DNA from: Granulosicoccus sp.
Lineage (GTDB): Bacteria; Pseudomonadota; Gammaproteobacteria; Granulosicoccales; Granulosicoccaceae
DNA length: 33,528 bases
NCBI GenBank assembly: GCA_020627685.1
Contig: JAHDGK010000035.1
Location: 20,191-53,718 of the forward strand
Direction of reading: 5' to 3'
The translations under genes were made by a program, and so were the position numbers. The notes under the pieces were generated by a model. It ran no database searches, was not told the origin of the DNA, and saw nothing but the letters and a program-made list of their open reading frames with translations. Below, piece by piece: positions 1 to 8,613 of the stretch (position 1 is its first letter; the number at the start of each line of letters is the position of its first letter).

Positions 1-581
1 GTAAGCGCATAGAAGAGCATCGTCGTATTCCAATTAAGCCGGATGGCTGGGCAATCGGTGGTACTAACAAGCACCCGGTTGAAACTATTAAGTACTTTGA
101 CTTCTGGTTCACTGAGAAAGGCCGACGTTTGGCTAACTTTGGTGCCGAAGGCGTTCAGTACGACATGGTTGATGGTAAGCCGATCTTTAAAGATTCAGTG
201 CTCAACAGCGATCAGCCTGTCAACAACCAGTTGTACGCGGTTGGTTCACAGCTGCAAGCCCGTGGGTATTTTCAGGATTACAACTACGAAGCTCAGTGGT
301 CTAATAAGTTCGCATTGGAAGGCATTGCGCTTTACGACCAGGGCGACTACCTGATCGATCAATTCCTCGGTGTGGCCTTTAATGCTGATGAGCAGAAAGT
401 CTATGACAAGTACTGGGGTTCAGTACGTGATTACATGCTAGAACGTCAGCAGACTTGGATTCTAGGTACTGGCGATGTAGAAGCTGAGTGGGACGAGTAT
501 CAAGCTCAGTTAGAAAAGAAAGGTCTTGGCGACGTGTTAGCTGTTATGAACACTGCATACAAGCGTCAATACGGAAACTAA
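1..581 (+). CDS. ABC transporter extracellular solute-binding protein, C-terminal part (partial)
   Basis: The window opens inside this gene. The reading frame starts at base 3 and runs 192 codons to TAA at 579-581; no true start is visible. The sequence is rich in Tyr, Trp and Asp. Its end (WILGTGDVEAEWDEY, then LGDVLAVMNTAYKRQ) resembles the C-terminal helices of family 1 solute-binding proteins of the LplA/YtcQ/AlgQ type, which bind oligosaccharides for an ABC importer. The signal peptide and N-lobe lie outside the window, so export cannot be checked. The next genes on the same strand are an oligoalginate lyase and an SDR reductase. By analogy with the Agrobacterium Atu3020-3026 alginate locus (from memory), the ligand is probably an oligo-uronide. 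The substrate is inferred from neighbours only; a binding protein for another oligosaccharide remains possible. Confidence 0.8.
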   Translation, partial: KRIEEHRRIPIKPDGWAIGGTNKHPVETIKYFDFWFTEKGRRLANFGAEGVQYDMVDGKPIFKDSVLNSDQPVNNQLYAVGSQLQARGYFQDYNYEAQWSNKFALEGIALYDQGDYLIDQFLGVAFNADEQKVYDKYWGSVRDYMLERQQTWILGTGDVEAEWDEYQAQLEKKGLGDVLAVMNTAYKRQYGN

Positions 582-605
582 TCTACCCGGTTTTCGACAA
601 CTACG

Positions 606-629
606 GGGGCAGTACATTCGTGCTGCCCC
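606..629 (+). terminator. Strong hairpin after the binding-protein gene (attenuator or mRNA-end stem)
   Basis: A 10-bp stem (606-615 with 620-629, one T-G pair) closes a 4-base ATTC loop. It starts 24 bases after the stop codon of the binding-protein gene and ends 34 bases before the lyase start. There is no run of T after it, so it is not a textbook intrinsic terminator. Hairpins at this place in ABC operons often protect the binding-protein message and lower downstream expression. Confidence 0.6.
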
Positions 630-663
630 TGATCTCAATTTACAGATAGCAATTCACGCAAAC

Positions 664-3006
664 ATGCAAAGTGGCGATACGAATAATTCAAACCTTGGCT
701 ATTTAGACGAACCCGCAACAGGTCGTCTTACTATCCAATACTCGCCAAATGCCAGCACGGAAATAACTGAAAACCCTCCAAGGTTTACCTGGTTACCAAC
801 CATAGAAGATGGTGCGCAGTATATTCTTCGCATCGCTAAGAACAGCCAGTATGAATCGGAGAGCACTCTTCAGTTCTCCAGTATTTCGCTCAATTTTTTC
901 ACCCCCGATACCGTGTTAACAGCGGGAGACTATGTTTGGTCTTACGCGGTCTGGAACAGCGAAACCAAATCAGTTGCAAGCAACTGGAGTGAGGACAGAT
1001 CGTTTACGGTTCCCGCTGATTTGCCGGAAACTCCCATACCGTCTCGCCAGACGCGCTATCAAACATCGAATTTGGATCATCCGCGACTATGGATGACGAA
1101 AGAACGCATAAGCTCTTTCAAGGAAGATCTTGCCAAAGATCCGACTCATTGCACATGGGATGTGTTTTTCAGTAAATCAGTAGCTCCATGGATGGATCGT
1201 GAAGTCATGAAAGAGCCTGCTGGATACCCGGATCATAAGCGGGTGGCTAGCGTCTGGAGACAGACCTACATTGATTTACAAGAACTAATTTACGCCATCC
1301 GGCACTTAGCCGTCGCCGGAGTTGTCCTAGAAGATGCGGAATTAACTGCCCGTGCTAAGGAATGGTTGCTGGAAGCAGCCTCATGGAACCCCACAGGTAC
1401 GACATCCCGCAGTTACACGGACGAATGGGCGTTCAGGGTTAATGGCGCCTTAGCGTGGGGCTACGATTGGTTATACGATGAATTGACCGCTGAAGAGCGC
1501 GATCTGGTTAGAAACGCGCTATTGGTACGAACCAGAGAAACGGCTGACCATATTATCAAACATGCGAATATCCAACTGTTTCCGTTTGATAGTCATGCGG
1601 TTCGTGCAGTTTCAGCGGTTTTAATTCCTGCATCTATCGCGTTACTTGATGATGAGGAAGAAGCCGAAGAATGGCTTAACTACGCCATTGAATTTTTAAG
1701 CACTGTGTATTCGCCATGGGGAGATGTGCAGGGCGGATGGGCTGAAGGGCCACACTATTGGATGACGGGCATGGCGTATCTCATTGATGCTGTCAATTTG
1801 CTAAAAAGTTACACAAACATCGATTTATATAAACGTCCGTTTTTCCAAAACACGGGAGACTTCCCGTTATTTACCAAAGCGCCGGATACTCGCCGAGCAA
1901 CATTCGGTGATGACAGCACCATGGGCGATTTACCGTCTCTCAAGATCGGTTATAACCTGAGACAATTTGCAGGTGTCACGGGTAATGGTGCGTACCAATG
2001 GTATTACGACGAAATCAAACGTAATGACCCGGGTACTGAAATGGCGTTCTATAACTACGGATGGTGGGATCTAAATTTTGATGAGTTGGCTTATCGAACA
2101 GACTTTCCCATTGTTGAAGCTAAGCCTCCCGCTGCGGACGACACGCTACGCTGGTTTAAGGGGGTAGGCTGGGCCGCTATACAAACGAATATGGCAGATC
2201 CTGACAATCATATTCAGTTTGTCATGAAGTCGTCAAAGTATGGTTCTATCAGTCATAGCCATGGCGATCAAAATGCTTTTTGTCTCGCAGGTTACGGCGA
2301 AGATTTAGCCATTCAGTCGGGTTATTACGTAGCGTTCAACAGTACGATGCATCAGAACTGGCGTCGTCAGACTCGATCAAAAAATGCCATTCTTATCGAT
2401 GGCAAAGGCCAATACGCCGGAAAGGACAAGGCCATGGCGATGCGATCTGCCGGGAATATCATTCAGGCAACGCAGCATGACGATCACGTATTTATTCAGG
2501 GTGATGCAACGGCGGCGTATCAAAGCTTAACGCCGGAAGTCACAAAAGTACTGCGTGATATCTACTTTGTTAACAATACGTACTTTGTCATTGTAGACGC
2601 AATTGATGCCGATTCTCCGGTTTCCATTGATTGGTTGCTACATGCGAATGCGCCCATGGACTTAAGTGCAACAACATTTCGGTATACCGGAGAGAAAGCA
2701 GGATTTTACGGACAGATTCTCTGGTCGGAAGCAGGTGCGGCAACCTTGAGTCAATCAACCGAGTTTCAAGATGTAGATCCGGTTGACTATGAGGGACTCC
2801 CAGTTAGCACGTGTTTAACCGCACGATATCCCAAAGCAATACGGCATCGTATTGCCACGTTAATCGTTCCTTACTCCGTGTCAGCGCCCAAACGTATTTT
2901 TAGTTTTCTAGACGACCAAGGATATGACTGCGATTTGTATTTAACAGATTCTGAAGATCGCAGTTTTAAGGTCGTCGTTCCAAAAACCTTTGATGTTGGT
3001 GCTTAG
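664..3006 (+). CDS. Heparinase II/III-family PL15 exo-oligoalginate lyase
   Basis: 780 residues, close to the 776 of Agrobacterium Atu3025, the reference PL15 exo-type alginate lyase. There is no signal peptide, so it should act in the cytoplasm on imported oligosaccharides, releasing unsaturated uronate monomers by beta-elimination. Residues ~20-115 form a fibronectin-III/DUF4962-like beta domain; ~125-420 is the alpha-toroid; the rest is the heparinase II/III beta-sandwich. His311 (FDSHAV), Tyr365 (EGPHYW) and His531 (SISHSHGDQ) fall at exactly the positions I recall as catalytic in Atu3025. The start is the first ATG after the hairpin; no good Shine-Dalgarno is visible. The SDR reductase follows after 43 bases, as Atu3026 follows Atu3025. 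Activity on another uronan cannot be excluded, but alginate is the best reading. Confidence 0.85.
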   Translation: MQSGDTNNSNLGYLDEPATGRLTIQYSPNASTEITENPPRFTWLPTIEDGAQYILRIAKNSQYESESTLQFSSISLNFFTPDTVLTAGDYVWSYAVWNSETKSVASNWSEDRSFTVPADLPETPIPSRQTRYQTSNLDHPRLWMTKERISSFKEDLAKDPTHCTWDVFFSKSVAPWMDREVMKEPAGYPDHKRVASVWRQTYIDLQELIYAIRHLAVAGVVLEDAELTARAKEWLLEAASWNPTGTTSRSYTDEWAFRVNGALAWGYDWLYDELTAEERDLVRNALLVRTRETADHIIKHANIQLFPFDSHAVRAVSAVLIPASIALLDDEEEAEEWLNYAIEFLSTVYSPWGDVQGGWAEGPHYWMTGMAYLIDAVNLLKSYTNIDLYKRPFFQNTGDFPLFTKAPDTRRATFGDDSTMGDLPSLKIGYNLRQFAGVTGNGAYQWYYDEIKRNDPGTEMAFYNYGWWDLNFDELAYRTDFPIVEAKPPAADDTLRWFKGVGWAAIQTNMADPDNHIQFVMKSSKYGSISHSHGDQNAFCLAGYGEDLAIQSGYYVAFNSTMHQNWRRQTRSKNAILIDGKGQYAGKDKAMAMRSAGNIIQATQHDDHVFIQGDATAAYQSLTPEVTKVLRDIYFVNNTYFVIVDAIDADSPVSIDWLLHANAPMDLSATTFRYTGEKAGFYGQILWSEAGAATLSQSTEFQDVDPVDYEGLPVSTCLTARYPKAIRHRIATLIVPYSVSAPKRIFSFLDDQGYDCDLYLTDSEDRSFKVVVPKTFDVGA

Positions 3007-3049
3007 GGTACCCAAAGCACACGCACAAAACAAAACCAAGGATAAAGCA

Positions 3050-3793
3050 ATGAGTTTAAGTAACAAAACAGCAATCGTGACAGGCGCCGGCCGGGATATC
3101 GGACTTGCTTGCGCAATACGGCTTGCTGCGGAAGGAGCCAACGTTGTACTCAGTTATCACTCTAGTGCTGAGGGAGCTGAGAATGGTGTTAAGGAGATAA
3201 CAGCTAACGGTGGTAAAGCCATTGCAGTTCAAGCCAATCTAGACAACCCTGAAGGTGTTGAATCCCTTGTTAAAAAGGCGGTTGATACATTCGGTGGTGT
3301 GGACATTCTTGTTAACAACACGGGTGGTCTGGTAGCGCGTAAAACAGTTAAGGAAATGTCTTTGGAACATTGGAACAACGTTATGGCGTTGAACACAACC
3401 AGTACATTTTTGATGGTTAAAGCGTGTTTAGAACACATGACCAGTGGCACAATCGTCAACTTAGCTTCCCAAGCCGGACGTGACGGCGGCGGCCCCGGTG
3501 CGGTTGCTTATGCCACGTCAAAAGGTGCTGTTATGACCATGACCCGTGGATTGGCAAAAGAACTTGGACCGGATATTCGAGTCAATGCAATTTGTCCGGG
3601 CATGATCGATACCGATTTTCATAATGTCTTTACCAAGCCGGAAGTACGAACACATGTGGCTAATGCATCACCGGTTAAACGTGAAGGCGTACCTGAAGAC
3701 GTCGCTAACTTGGTTTACTTTCTGGCAAGCGATCAGTCTGGTTTTATTACAGGTGCGAACTTCGACATTAACGGCGGAATGTTGTACAGCTAG
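3050..3793 (+). CDS. SDR-family NAD(P)-dependent oxidoreductase, probable DEH (uronate) reductase
   Basis: 247 residues from the ATG at 3050, which has AAGGAT about 7 bases upstream. An in-frame ATG at 2990 overlaps the lyase and lacks a binding site, so I reject it. This is a classical short-chain dehydrogenase: cofactor motif TGAGRDIG at 11-18, NNTGG at 89-93 (Thr where Ala is usual), Asn115, Ser140, Tyr154 and Lys158, and the ICPGMIDTD loop at 181-189. In the analogous Agrobacterium locus the SDR next to the PL15 lyase reduces 4-deoxy-L-erythro-5-hexoseulose uronate (DEH) to 2-keto-3-deoxygluconate, and I infer the same role. A mannonate/fructuronate-type oxidoreductase is the main alternative, given the ManD-like dehydratase next door. 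The gene converges with that dehydratase 7 bases later. Confidence 0.8.
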   Translation: MSLSNKTAIVTGAGRDIGLACAIRLAAEGANVVLSYHSSAEGAENGVKEITANGGKAIAVQANLDNPEGVESLVKKAVDTFGGVDILVNNTGGLVARKTVKEMSLEHWNNVMALNTTSTFLMVKACLEHMTSGTIVNLASQAGRDGGGPGAVAYATSKGAVMTMTRGLAKELGPDIRVNAICPGMIDTDFHNVFTKPEVRTHVANASPVKREGVPEDVANLVYFLASDQSGFITGANFDINGGMLYS

Positions 3794-3800
3794 GTAACTC

Positions 3801-5027
3801 TCAGTAATTCCAAAGAGTACCGTCTTCCAGTCTGACGATAGGGTGGCTGCCCGGTTTGTATTCATAACGAGCAGCTTCCTTTTCATCAAAATCGACTCCC
3901 AAACCGGGTGCGTCGCTCACGTACATTAATCCGTTTTCTACGCGATGCTCTGACGGGAATAAGGCATCACATTCAGGCGTACCGAGTACCAGATATTCCT
4001 GAATACCGAAGTTGGGAGCCCAAGCATTCAGATGTGCTTGTGCTGCCATACACAGTGGTGAGTGGCTTGGTGCACCGTGGAACCCAGTGCGCACATTGTG
4101 CATTCCGGCTAAGTCTACAATGCGTTTGACGTGTGTTATTCCACCGGCATAAGTCACGGCAACCCTAATGTAATCGATCAATTCATTTTGAATGATTTTG
4201 TTGCAGTCCCAAATTGAGTTGAATACTTCTCCGATAGCAATAGGAACTGTTGAGTGTTGTCTTATCAATTGAAGTGCTGATTGATCATCGGCTGGTGTGG
4301 GGTCTTCTAGCCAAAACAAACGTACGGGTTCGACTTCTTTAGCAAATTCCGCAGCTTCTCTGGGGAGTAGGCGATGATGCACATCGTGAAGAATTTTTAA
4401 TTCGGGTCCGAACCTGTCACGAATTTCAGCCAATGCACCGGGCATGTACCGCATGTATTTATCCGTATCCCAGATTTCTGTCTTGGGTCTGATACCGCTG
4501 AAATCGGTGATGTAATTTTTAACATCACCTTTGTTCTCGGTGACTCCGTAGCTAGCTGTTGGCATACCTGGGATGCCGCATTGCACGCGGACCGCCTTGT
4601 AGCCTTGCTCCTGATAGTAGGCAATGGAATCCATTAGATCTTCAAGATCAGACCCGGTTGCATGTGCATAGACTAGAGCGCCATCACGACTTTTACCGCC
4701 AAACAATTGATACAGCGGCATGTCTGCAAGCTTGGCTTTGATATCCCATAAAGCCATATCGATGGCTCCGAACGCTGCCATTGCGATAGGACCGCGCCGG
4801 AAGTAGGCTCCGCGGTAGAGAAATTGCCAGATGTCCTCGCTATTTCGAGGGTCCATGCCAATTAGGCAAGGAATGAGATAGTCCTGCAAATAAGCAGCAG
4901 GAAGCGTTTCACGGTTGTTTAGCGAGGCATCCCCTAAACCATAGATACCTTGATCGGTTTCTATTTTCAGAGTGACGTAGTTTTTTTTCGGACCTGCTAC
5001 AAAAACCTTAGCGTTCGTGATTTTCAT
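3801..5027 (-). CDS. ManD/RspA-type mannonate dehydratase-like enzyme (enolase superfamily)
   Basis: 408 residues, the usual length for the D-mannonate dehydratase subgroup, with AAGGAC as ribosome binding site. Enolase-superfamily landmarks are present: Mg ligands Asp215 (HDVHHRL), Glu241 (WLEDPTP) and Glu267 (IGEVFNS), general acid/base His217, Arg147 and Tyr160 of the ManD active site, and a C-terminal LEDGTLWNY that caps the pocket in this family. It should dehydrate an acid sugar to a 2-keto-3-deoxy acid, feeding the same KDG pool as the lyase and reductase. Oddity: after His317 the loop reads HGAPSHSP rather than the HGxTDLSP typical of characterised ManD enzymes, so D-mannonate may not be the substrate. 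It lies 51 bases behind kdgF on the same strand, so the two are probably one operon. Confidence 0.8.
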   Translation of the reverse strand: MKITNAKVFVAGPKKNYVTLKIETDQGIYGLGDASLNNRETLPAAYLQDYLIPCLIGMDPRNSEDIWQFLYRGAYFRRGPIAMAAFGAIDMALWDIKAKLADMPLYQLFGGKSRDGALVYAHATGSDLEDLMDSIAYYQEQGYKAVRVQCGIPGMPTASYGVTENKGDVKNYITDFSGIRPKTEIWDTDKYMRYMPGALAEIRDRFGPELKILHDVHHRLLPREAAEFAKEVEPVRLFWLEDPTPADDQSALQLIRQHSTVPIAIGEVFNSIWDCNKIIQNELIDYIRVAVTYAGGITHVKRIVDLAGMHNVRTGFHGAPSHSPLCMAAQAHLNAWAPNFGIQEYLVLGTPECDALFPSEHRVENGLMYVSDAPGLGVDFDEKEAARYEYKPGSHPIVRLEDGTLWNY

Positions 5028-5078
5028 AATTCTTGTCCTTTTTAAACTGTTGTTGGCGCCTCGCTAGGTAACTTCTCT

Positions 5079-5390
5079 TTATAGAAAATCGTCGCGTCGA
5101 GGCGTAAAACAATCGATCAGTGTGCCGGGTTCTAAACACACACAGCCGTGCTCCGCATTGGTAGGAATGACAAAGCTATCACCTGGACCAACCTCCGTTT
5201 TAACGTTATCGACAGAGAATACAAAGCGACCAGACTTTACAAAGGTAGACTGAATATGAGGGTGATGATGTAACTTTCCTTCAGCGCCTTCTTCTTTAAA
5301 GTTGAACGCTACAACCATTAAATCTGGGTGGTCGGCCAGGACTTGTCGCGTAACGCCAGGGTCAGCATCAACAACTGGAAAATCAGACAT
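5079..5390 (-). CDS. kdgF: KdgF-type cupin, linearises unsaturated uronates
   Basis: 103 residues with GGAG before the ATG; a single cupin domain of KdgF length. KdgF turns the cyclic 4,5-unsaturated uronate made by polysaccharide lyases into its open-chain ketone, which the DEH/DKI reductases or isomerases then use. The metal cluster is visible as HHHPHIQ at 41-47 plus His81. The KdgF signature Asp93, Phe95 and Arg99 (LIDCFTPRR) has the spacing of the catalytic Asp/Phe/Arg of characterised KdgF. With a PL15 lyase and SDR beside it this fits alginate breakdown, though KdgF also serves pectin pathways. It is the first gene of a probable kdgF-dehydratase operon with a possible operator upstream. 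Confidence 0.85.
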   Translation of the reverse strand: MSDFPVVDADPGVTRQVLADHPDLMVVAFNFKEEGAEGKLHHHPHIQSTFVKSGRFVFSVDNVKTEVGPGDSFVIPTNAEHGCVCLEPGTLIDCFTPRRDDFL

Positions 5391-5434
5391 AAATTGCTCC
5401 TGTGTGAGACGGGATTTTAAACCCCCGTCACGAA

Positions 5435-5448
5435 TTATATCGGTATAA
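5435..5448 (-). promoter_or_regulatory. Inverted repeat over the probable -10 box of the kdgF operon
   Basis: TTATA-TCGG-TATAA is a perfect 5-4-5 inverted repeat about 45 bases upstream of the kdgF start. On the minus strand it contains TATAAT (5434-5439), so a bound regulator would block or shape transcription. No good -35 box stands at the right distance. Between this site and the Shine-Dalgarno lies a 6-bp stem (5408-5413 with 5424-5429), perhaps part of the leader. A GntR- or KdgR-type regulator is plausible but none is in the window. Confidence 0.4.
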
Positions 5449-5532
5449 CAGATGCAATTATTCTACTAGATTACGCGCCAGCTCTTGCTGCATTTAGTCT
5501 AATGAATGCCTGAGGTTTCGCGCATGAAATAC

Positions 5533-5558
5533 GGAGGGAGCCTAAAACAGCTCCCTCC
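5533..5558 (-). terminator. Hairpin terminator after the creatinase gene
   Basis: A perfect 9-bp GC-rich stem (5533-5541 with 5550-5558) and an 8-base loop lie 14 bases beyond the creatinase stop codon. The bases after the stem on the minus strand (GTATTTCATG) are only mildly T-rich, so termination may be partial. It separates creatinase from the kdgF operon on the same strand. Confidence 0.6.
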
Positions 5559-5571
5559 AGGCTAGTTCAGA

Positions 5572-6786
5572 TCAAATATCGATAATGTTGGCTTCAGGGC
5601 CATAAGCAAAGCCTGTAATATTTTCTGAGGAGTCCTCACCGACTAACAAAATGTCGTGTTCTCTATAGCCTCCAGCACCGGGCATGCCCTGCGGTATCCA
5701 AAGCATGGGCTCCATTGAAACGACCATTCCAGCTTCAAGGACCGTGTCTATATCTTCACGAAGTTCCAGTCCCGCTTCTCGGCCATAATAATGACTGAGC
5801 ACACCAAACGAATGCCCGTAGCCGAAAGATCGGTATTGCAGAAGATCCTTCTCAGCAAGGAAGTTATTGAGTTCTTCACAGATCTCTGAGCAGCTTAATC
5901 CGGGTCGGATGAGTGATAAACCCAGCTCATGAGCCTCTACATTGGCTTTCCAGTAGTTCAGACTTGCGTCATCTGGCTCGCCCACGAAGAGTGTTCTTTC
6001 CAGTGCAGTGTAGTAACCAGAAATCATTGGGAATGTGTTCAAGCTGAGTATGTCGCCAGCTGAAAGCTCTCGGGTGGTTACCGGGTTGTGGGCTCCATCG
6101 GTATTTATTCCGGATTGAAACCACACCCAGGAATCCCGCAGTTCGCTATTAGGATGTGCACGTGCTATTTCTAATTCCATTGCATCACGGCCAGCCATGG
6201 CAACATCGATTTCACGAGTACCAACGCGGATAGCTTGACGAATGGCCTCACCGCCAACATCAGCGATACGCGCACCTTCTCTGATGAGTGCGATTTCCTC
6301 ATCCGATTTGATCATACGTGCTTGCATGGTATCGCCGGCAAGGTCAATAAGTTCGCGCGCACCTAGCATCTGCTCAAGCGTTGAACGTGCAGCTAACGTC
6401 AAGTGATCTGCCTCGATCCCTAAGCGAGTGGATTGACCAACGAGTTCTCCAACTGCTCGCCAAAAATTGTCTCGTCGCCAATCGGTATAAATGACATTGT
6501 CTGCAATTGATCGTCGCCACGGCTGACTACCGTCAATATTGGCAGACACGACAGTACATGCCTCTTGTGTGACCACGCACGCATAGGGACGTCCAAACGC
6601 ACAGTACAGAAAACCTGTGTAGTAGGACACGTTGTGCATAGAGGTGAAAACGACTGCGGGTACATCACGAGCGGCCATGATGGAGCGCAATGAACTGAGT
6701 CGTCTTGCGTATTCAGTAGATGAAAATGGGAGTATTTTCTCGCCGTCTTCGCGGGAGAAGAAGTCAGGGCGGTTTGCCTGGGCCAT
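5572..6786 (-). CDS. Creatinase (creatine amidinohydrolase, M24 fold)
   Basis: 404 residues, against 403 for Pseudomonas putida creatinase, with close similarity along the whole length from memory. The enzyme splits creatine to sarcosine and urea in the cytoplasm. The N-terminal domain (1-160) carries the substrate arginine in FGRPYA (Arg66). The C-terminal pita-bread domain carries catalytic His233 (TDGAHNPVTT), Glu263 (ALERTLF), Arg336 (YYGREAG) and Glu359 (VSMEPM), each offset by one or two from the P. putida numbering. These residues and the full motif set separate it from proline peptidases of the same fold. The start has AGGAT ten bases upstream. No sarcosine oxidase, urease or creatininase is in the window. 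It is transcribed from its own promoter through a structured 130-base leader, divergently from tcuAB. Confidence 0.9.
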   Translation of the reverse strand: MAQANRPDFFSREDGEKILPFSSTEYARRLSSLRSIMAARDVPAVVFTSMHNVSYYTGFLYCAFGRPYACVVTQEACTVVSANIDGSQPWRRSIADNVIYTDWRRDNFWRAVGELVGQSTRLGIEADHLTLAARSTLEQMLGARELIDLAGDTMQARMIKSDEEIALIREGARIADVGGEAIRQAIRVGTREIDVAMAGRDAMELEIARAHPNSELRDSWVWFQSGINTDGAHNPVTTRELSAGDILSLNTFPMISGYYTALERTLFVGEPDDASLNYWKANVEAHELGLSLIRPGLSCSEICEELNNFLAEKDLLQYRSFGYGHSFGVLSHYYGREAGLELREDIDTVLEAGMVVSMEPMLWIPQGMPGAGGYREHDILLVGEDSSENITGFAYGPEANIIDI

Positions 6787-6918
6787 AGTATTTAATCCTG
6801 ATCAATGCCGAGATACATTGATGCACCCGGCGATTATCCGGGCGTACAGGACTGAATCCGTCGGCAGACGGTCTCTGGTGGTGGGTCTGTTTCTCGACGA
6901 CGCCATCGCCGATCACCG
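6787..6918 (-). promoter_or_regulatory. Hairpin-rich 5' leader of the creatinase gene
   Basis: About 130 bases lie between the predicted transcription start and the ATG. They contain four consecutive stems: 6895-6900 with 6906-6911 (one T-G pair), 6858-6862 with 6867-6871, 6826-6830 with 6838-6842, and 6801-6807 with 6816-6822. The last is a perfect 7-bp stem ending just before the AGGAT ribosome binding site. This could be a metabolite- or protein-sensing leader or simple mRNA structure. I could not match it to a known riboswitch consensus. Confidence 0.4.
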
Positions 6919-6924
6919 AGGTGG

Positions 6925-6953
6925 AAGATAGCCAGTATAAAATGTGGCGTCAA
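6925..6953 (-). promoter_or_regulatory. Sigma-70-type promoter of the creatinase gene
   Basis: On the minus strand TTGACG (6948-6953) is separated by exactly 17 bases from TATCTT (6925-6930). It lies about 140 bases upstream of the creatinase ATG and points toward it. Between it and the tcuA start (6954-7170) I see no gene; a weak plus-strand pair, TTGATG at 7083 and TTTAGA at 7106, could serve tcuA. Confidence 0.5.
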
Positions 6954-7170
6954 GCCATATGCCGGCCAAATTCATACCCGGTAGCGACATCTTGCGAATA
7001 ATGAGCAATGGTGGGTTTTGGCTTAGTGTTTTGTTGACGGATACGCAAGGGTAATCAGTGTTCAGGAAGAAATTTCGAATTATTGATGAAACCGTTTTTA
7101 TAAGGTTTAGAATATTCGGTACAGGCTTGAATTAGCTTTCAATCCACCGTTTAACCTGGAAACTTCCACA

Positions 7171-8613
7171 GTGTCCAAAGCGATTAAAACCCCAAAACCC
7201 GATTATTCAATAATGACGCCGGGCCAAGGACCTGTGCTTGCTGATTTGATTGTCATAGGTGGTGGTAATGCCGCCCTTTGTGCCGCCATCTGTGCCGCCG
7301 AAGCCGGCCTTAGTGTCACGCTGCTAGAGCGTGCACCTAGAGTATACAGAGGGGGTAATAGCCGTCATACGCGTAATTTTCGGTGCGCTCACGATGCACC
7401 TTTGGGTGTGCTCGTTGACGAATATGCCGAAGACGAGTTCTACGATGATCTCTTACTCGTTACTAAAGGCAACACCGATGAAGCCTTAGCAAAACAAGTG
7501 ATTGCTAGCTCACCCGAGGCGTACGAGTGGATGACGAAGCAGGGTGTTATGTTCCAGCCATCGCTCTCGGGCACGCTGTCTCTGTCTCGCACAAATGCGT
7601 TTTTTTTAGGGGGTGGAAAAGCGTTGGTAAACGCGTATTTCCAACGGTGTGAGGCACTCGGTGTACGTGTTGTCTATCAGGCCACTGTATTGGATATGCA
7701 TATTGAACAAGGTCGGTGCGATGGCGCGCTTGTCGATGTGGATGGGCGGCAGGAATATATGCGGGCAAAGTCGTTTGTGGTTGCTTGCGGCGGGTTTGAA
7801 TCGAATAAAGAATGGTTACAGGAAGCATGGGGACCTGCGGCCAAAAATTTTCTTATTCGTGGAACACCCTACAACCGTGGTGAAATACTTAAACAACTCT
7901 TAGAAAAAGGAGCAGATAGTATCGGTGATCCTACTCAATGCCACGCTGTGGCCATTGACGGTAGATCCCCCGAGTACGACGGAGGAATCGTGACACGATT
8001 GGATTGTGTTCCGTTCTCTGTTGTAGTTAATAAAGACGGTAAACGCTTCTACGATGAAGGCGAGGACGTCTGGCCGAAACGATACGCTATCTGGGGACGA
8101 CTGGTTGCACAGCAGCCTGATCAAGTCGCGTATTCCATCATCGACAATAAATCCAGTGAGCTATTTATGCCTTCGGTATTTCCGGCAACTCAATGTGACT
8201 CTCTGCCCGAACTTATCGACAAGCTCGGGTTGCCCGCTGAAGAAACCCTGGCCTCTATTGAAGCATTTAACAATGCCTGTGCCGACGGAGAATTCAAAGC
8301 AACTGAGCTTGACGGATTAGCCACAAATGGGGTGACACCTGCTAAAACAAATTGGGCGAGACCTATTGATACACCGCCATACTTCGGTTACAGCTTGCGC
8401 CCCGGTGTGACTTTTACCTATTTAGGGGTCAACGTCGATAGCAGTGCAAGAGTGACATTTGATGGACATGAGTCTGAAAACGTCTGGGCAGCCGGAGAGA
8501 TTGTCGCTGGAAACATTCTCGGACAAGGGTATTTAGCAGGTTTCGGAATGACTATTGGAACTGTGTTTGGACGCATTGCTGGAATGGAGGCTGCGAATTA
8601 TGCAAACCAATAA
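7171..8613 (+). CDS. tcuA: FAD-dependent tricarballylate dehydrogenase-like flavoprotein
   Basis: 480 residues from a GTG start; an in-frame ATG at 7213 (residue 15) is possible, and neither has a strong Shine-Dalgarno. The fumarate reductase/succinate dehydrogenase flavoprotein fold is clear: the dinucleotide-binding LIVIGGGNAALCAAICA near residues 28-44, then RGGNSRHTRNF, which holds the FAD-histidyl/TcuA-specific region. VVACGGFESN lies mid-protein, and the C-terminal NVWAAGEIVAGNILGQGYL closes the FAD site. In Salmonella TcuA oxidises tricarballylate to cis-aconitate and passes electrons to TcuB. tcuB overlaps its 3' end by 14 bases, so the two are translationally coupled. No TcuC transporter or TcuR regulator is here, so the true substrate (tricarballylate or a related acid) is open. 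Confidence 0.8.
   Translation: MSKAIKTPKPDYSIMTPGQGPVLADLIVIGGGNAALCAAICAAEAGLSVTLLERAPRVYRGGNSRHTRNFRCAHDAPLGVLVDEYAEDEFYDDLLLVTKGNTDEALAKQVIASSPEAYEWMTKQGVMFQPSLSGTLSLSRTNAFFLGGGKALVNAYFQRCEALGVRVVYQATVLDMHIEQGRCDGALVDVDGRQEYMRAKSFVVACGGFESNKEWLQEAWGPAAKNFLIRGTPYNRGEILKQLLEKGADSIGDPTQCHAVAIDGRSPEYDGGIVTRLDCVPFSVVVNKDGKRFYDEGEDVWPKRYAIWGRLVAQQPDQVAYSIIDNKSSELFMPSVFPATQCDSLPELIDKLGLPAEETLASIEAFNNACADGEFKATELDGLATNGVTPAKTNWARPIDTPPYFGYSLRPGVTFTYLGVNVDSSARVTFDGHESENVWAAGEIVAGNILGQGYLAGFGMTIGTVFGRIAGMEAANYANQ

Noticed and set aside
6787-6918. Creatinase leader as a guanidine-I/III, glycine or SAH riboswitch
   Set aside because: None of the conserved core sequences of these classes could be matched, so it is left as an unassigned structured leader.
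6632-6931. 99-codon plus-strand frame over the creatinase start and leader
   Set aside because: It overlaps the conserved creatinase N-terminus and its promoter; no recognisable domain or binding site.
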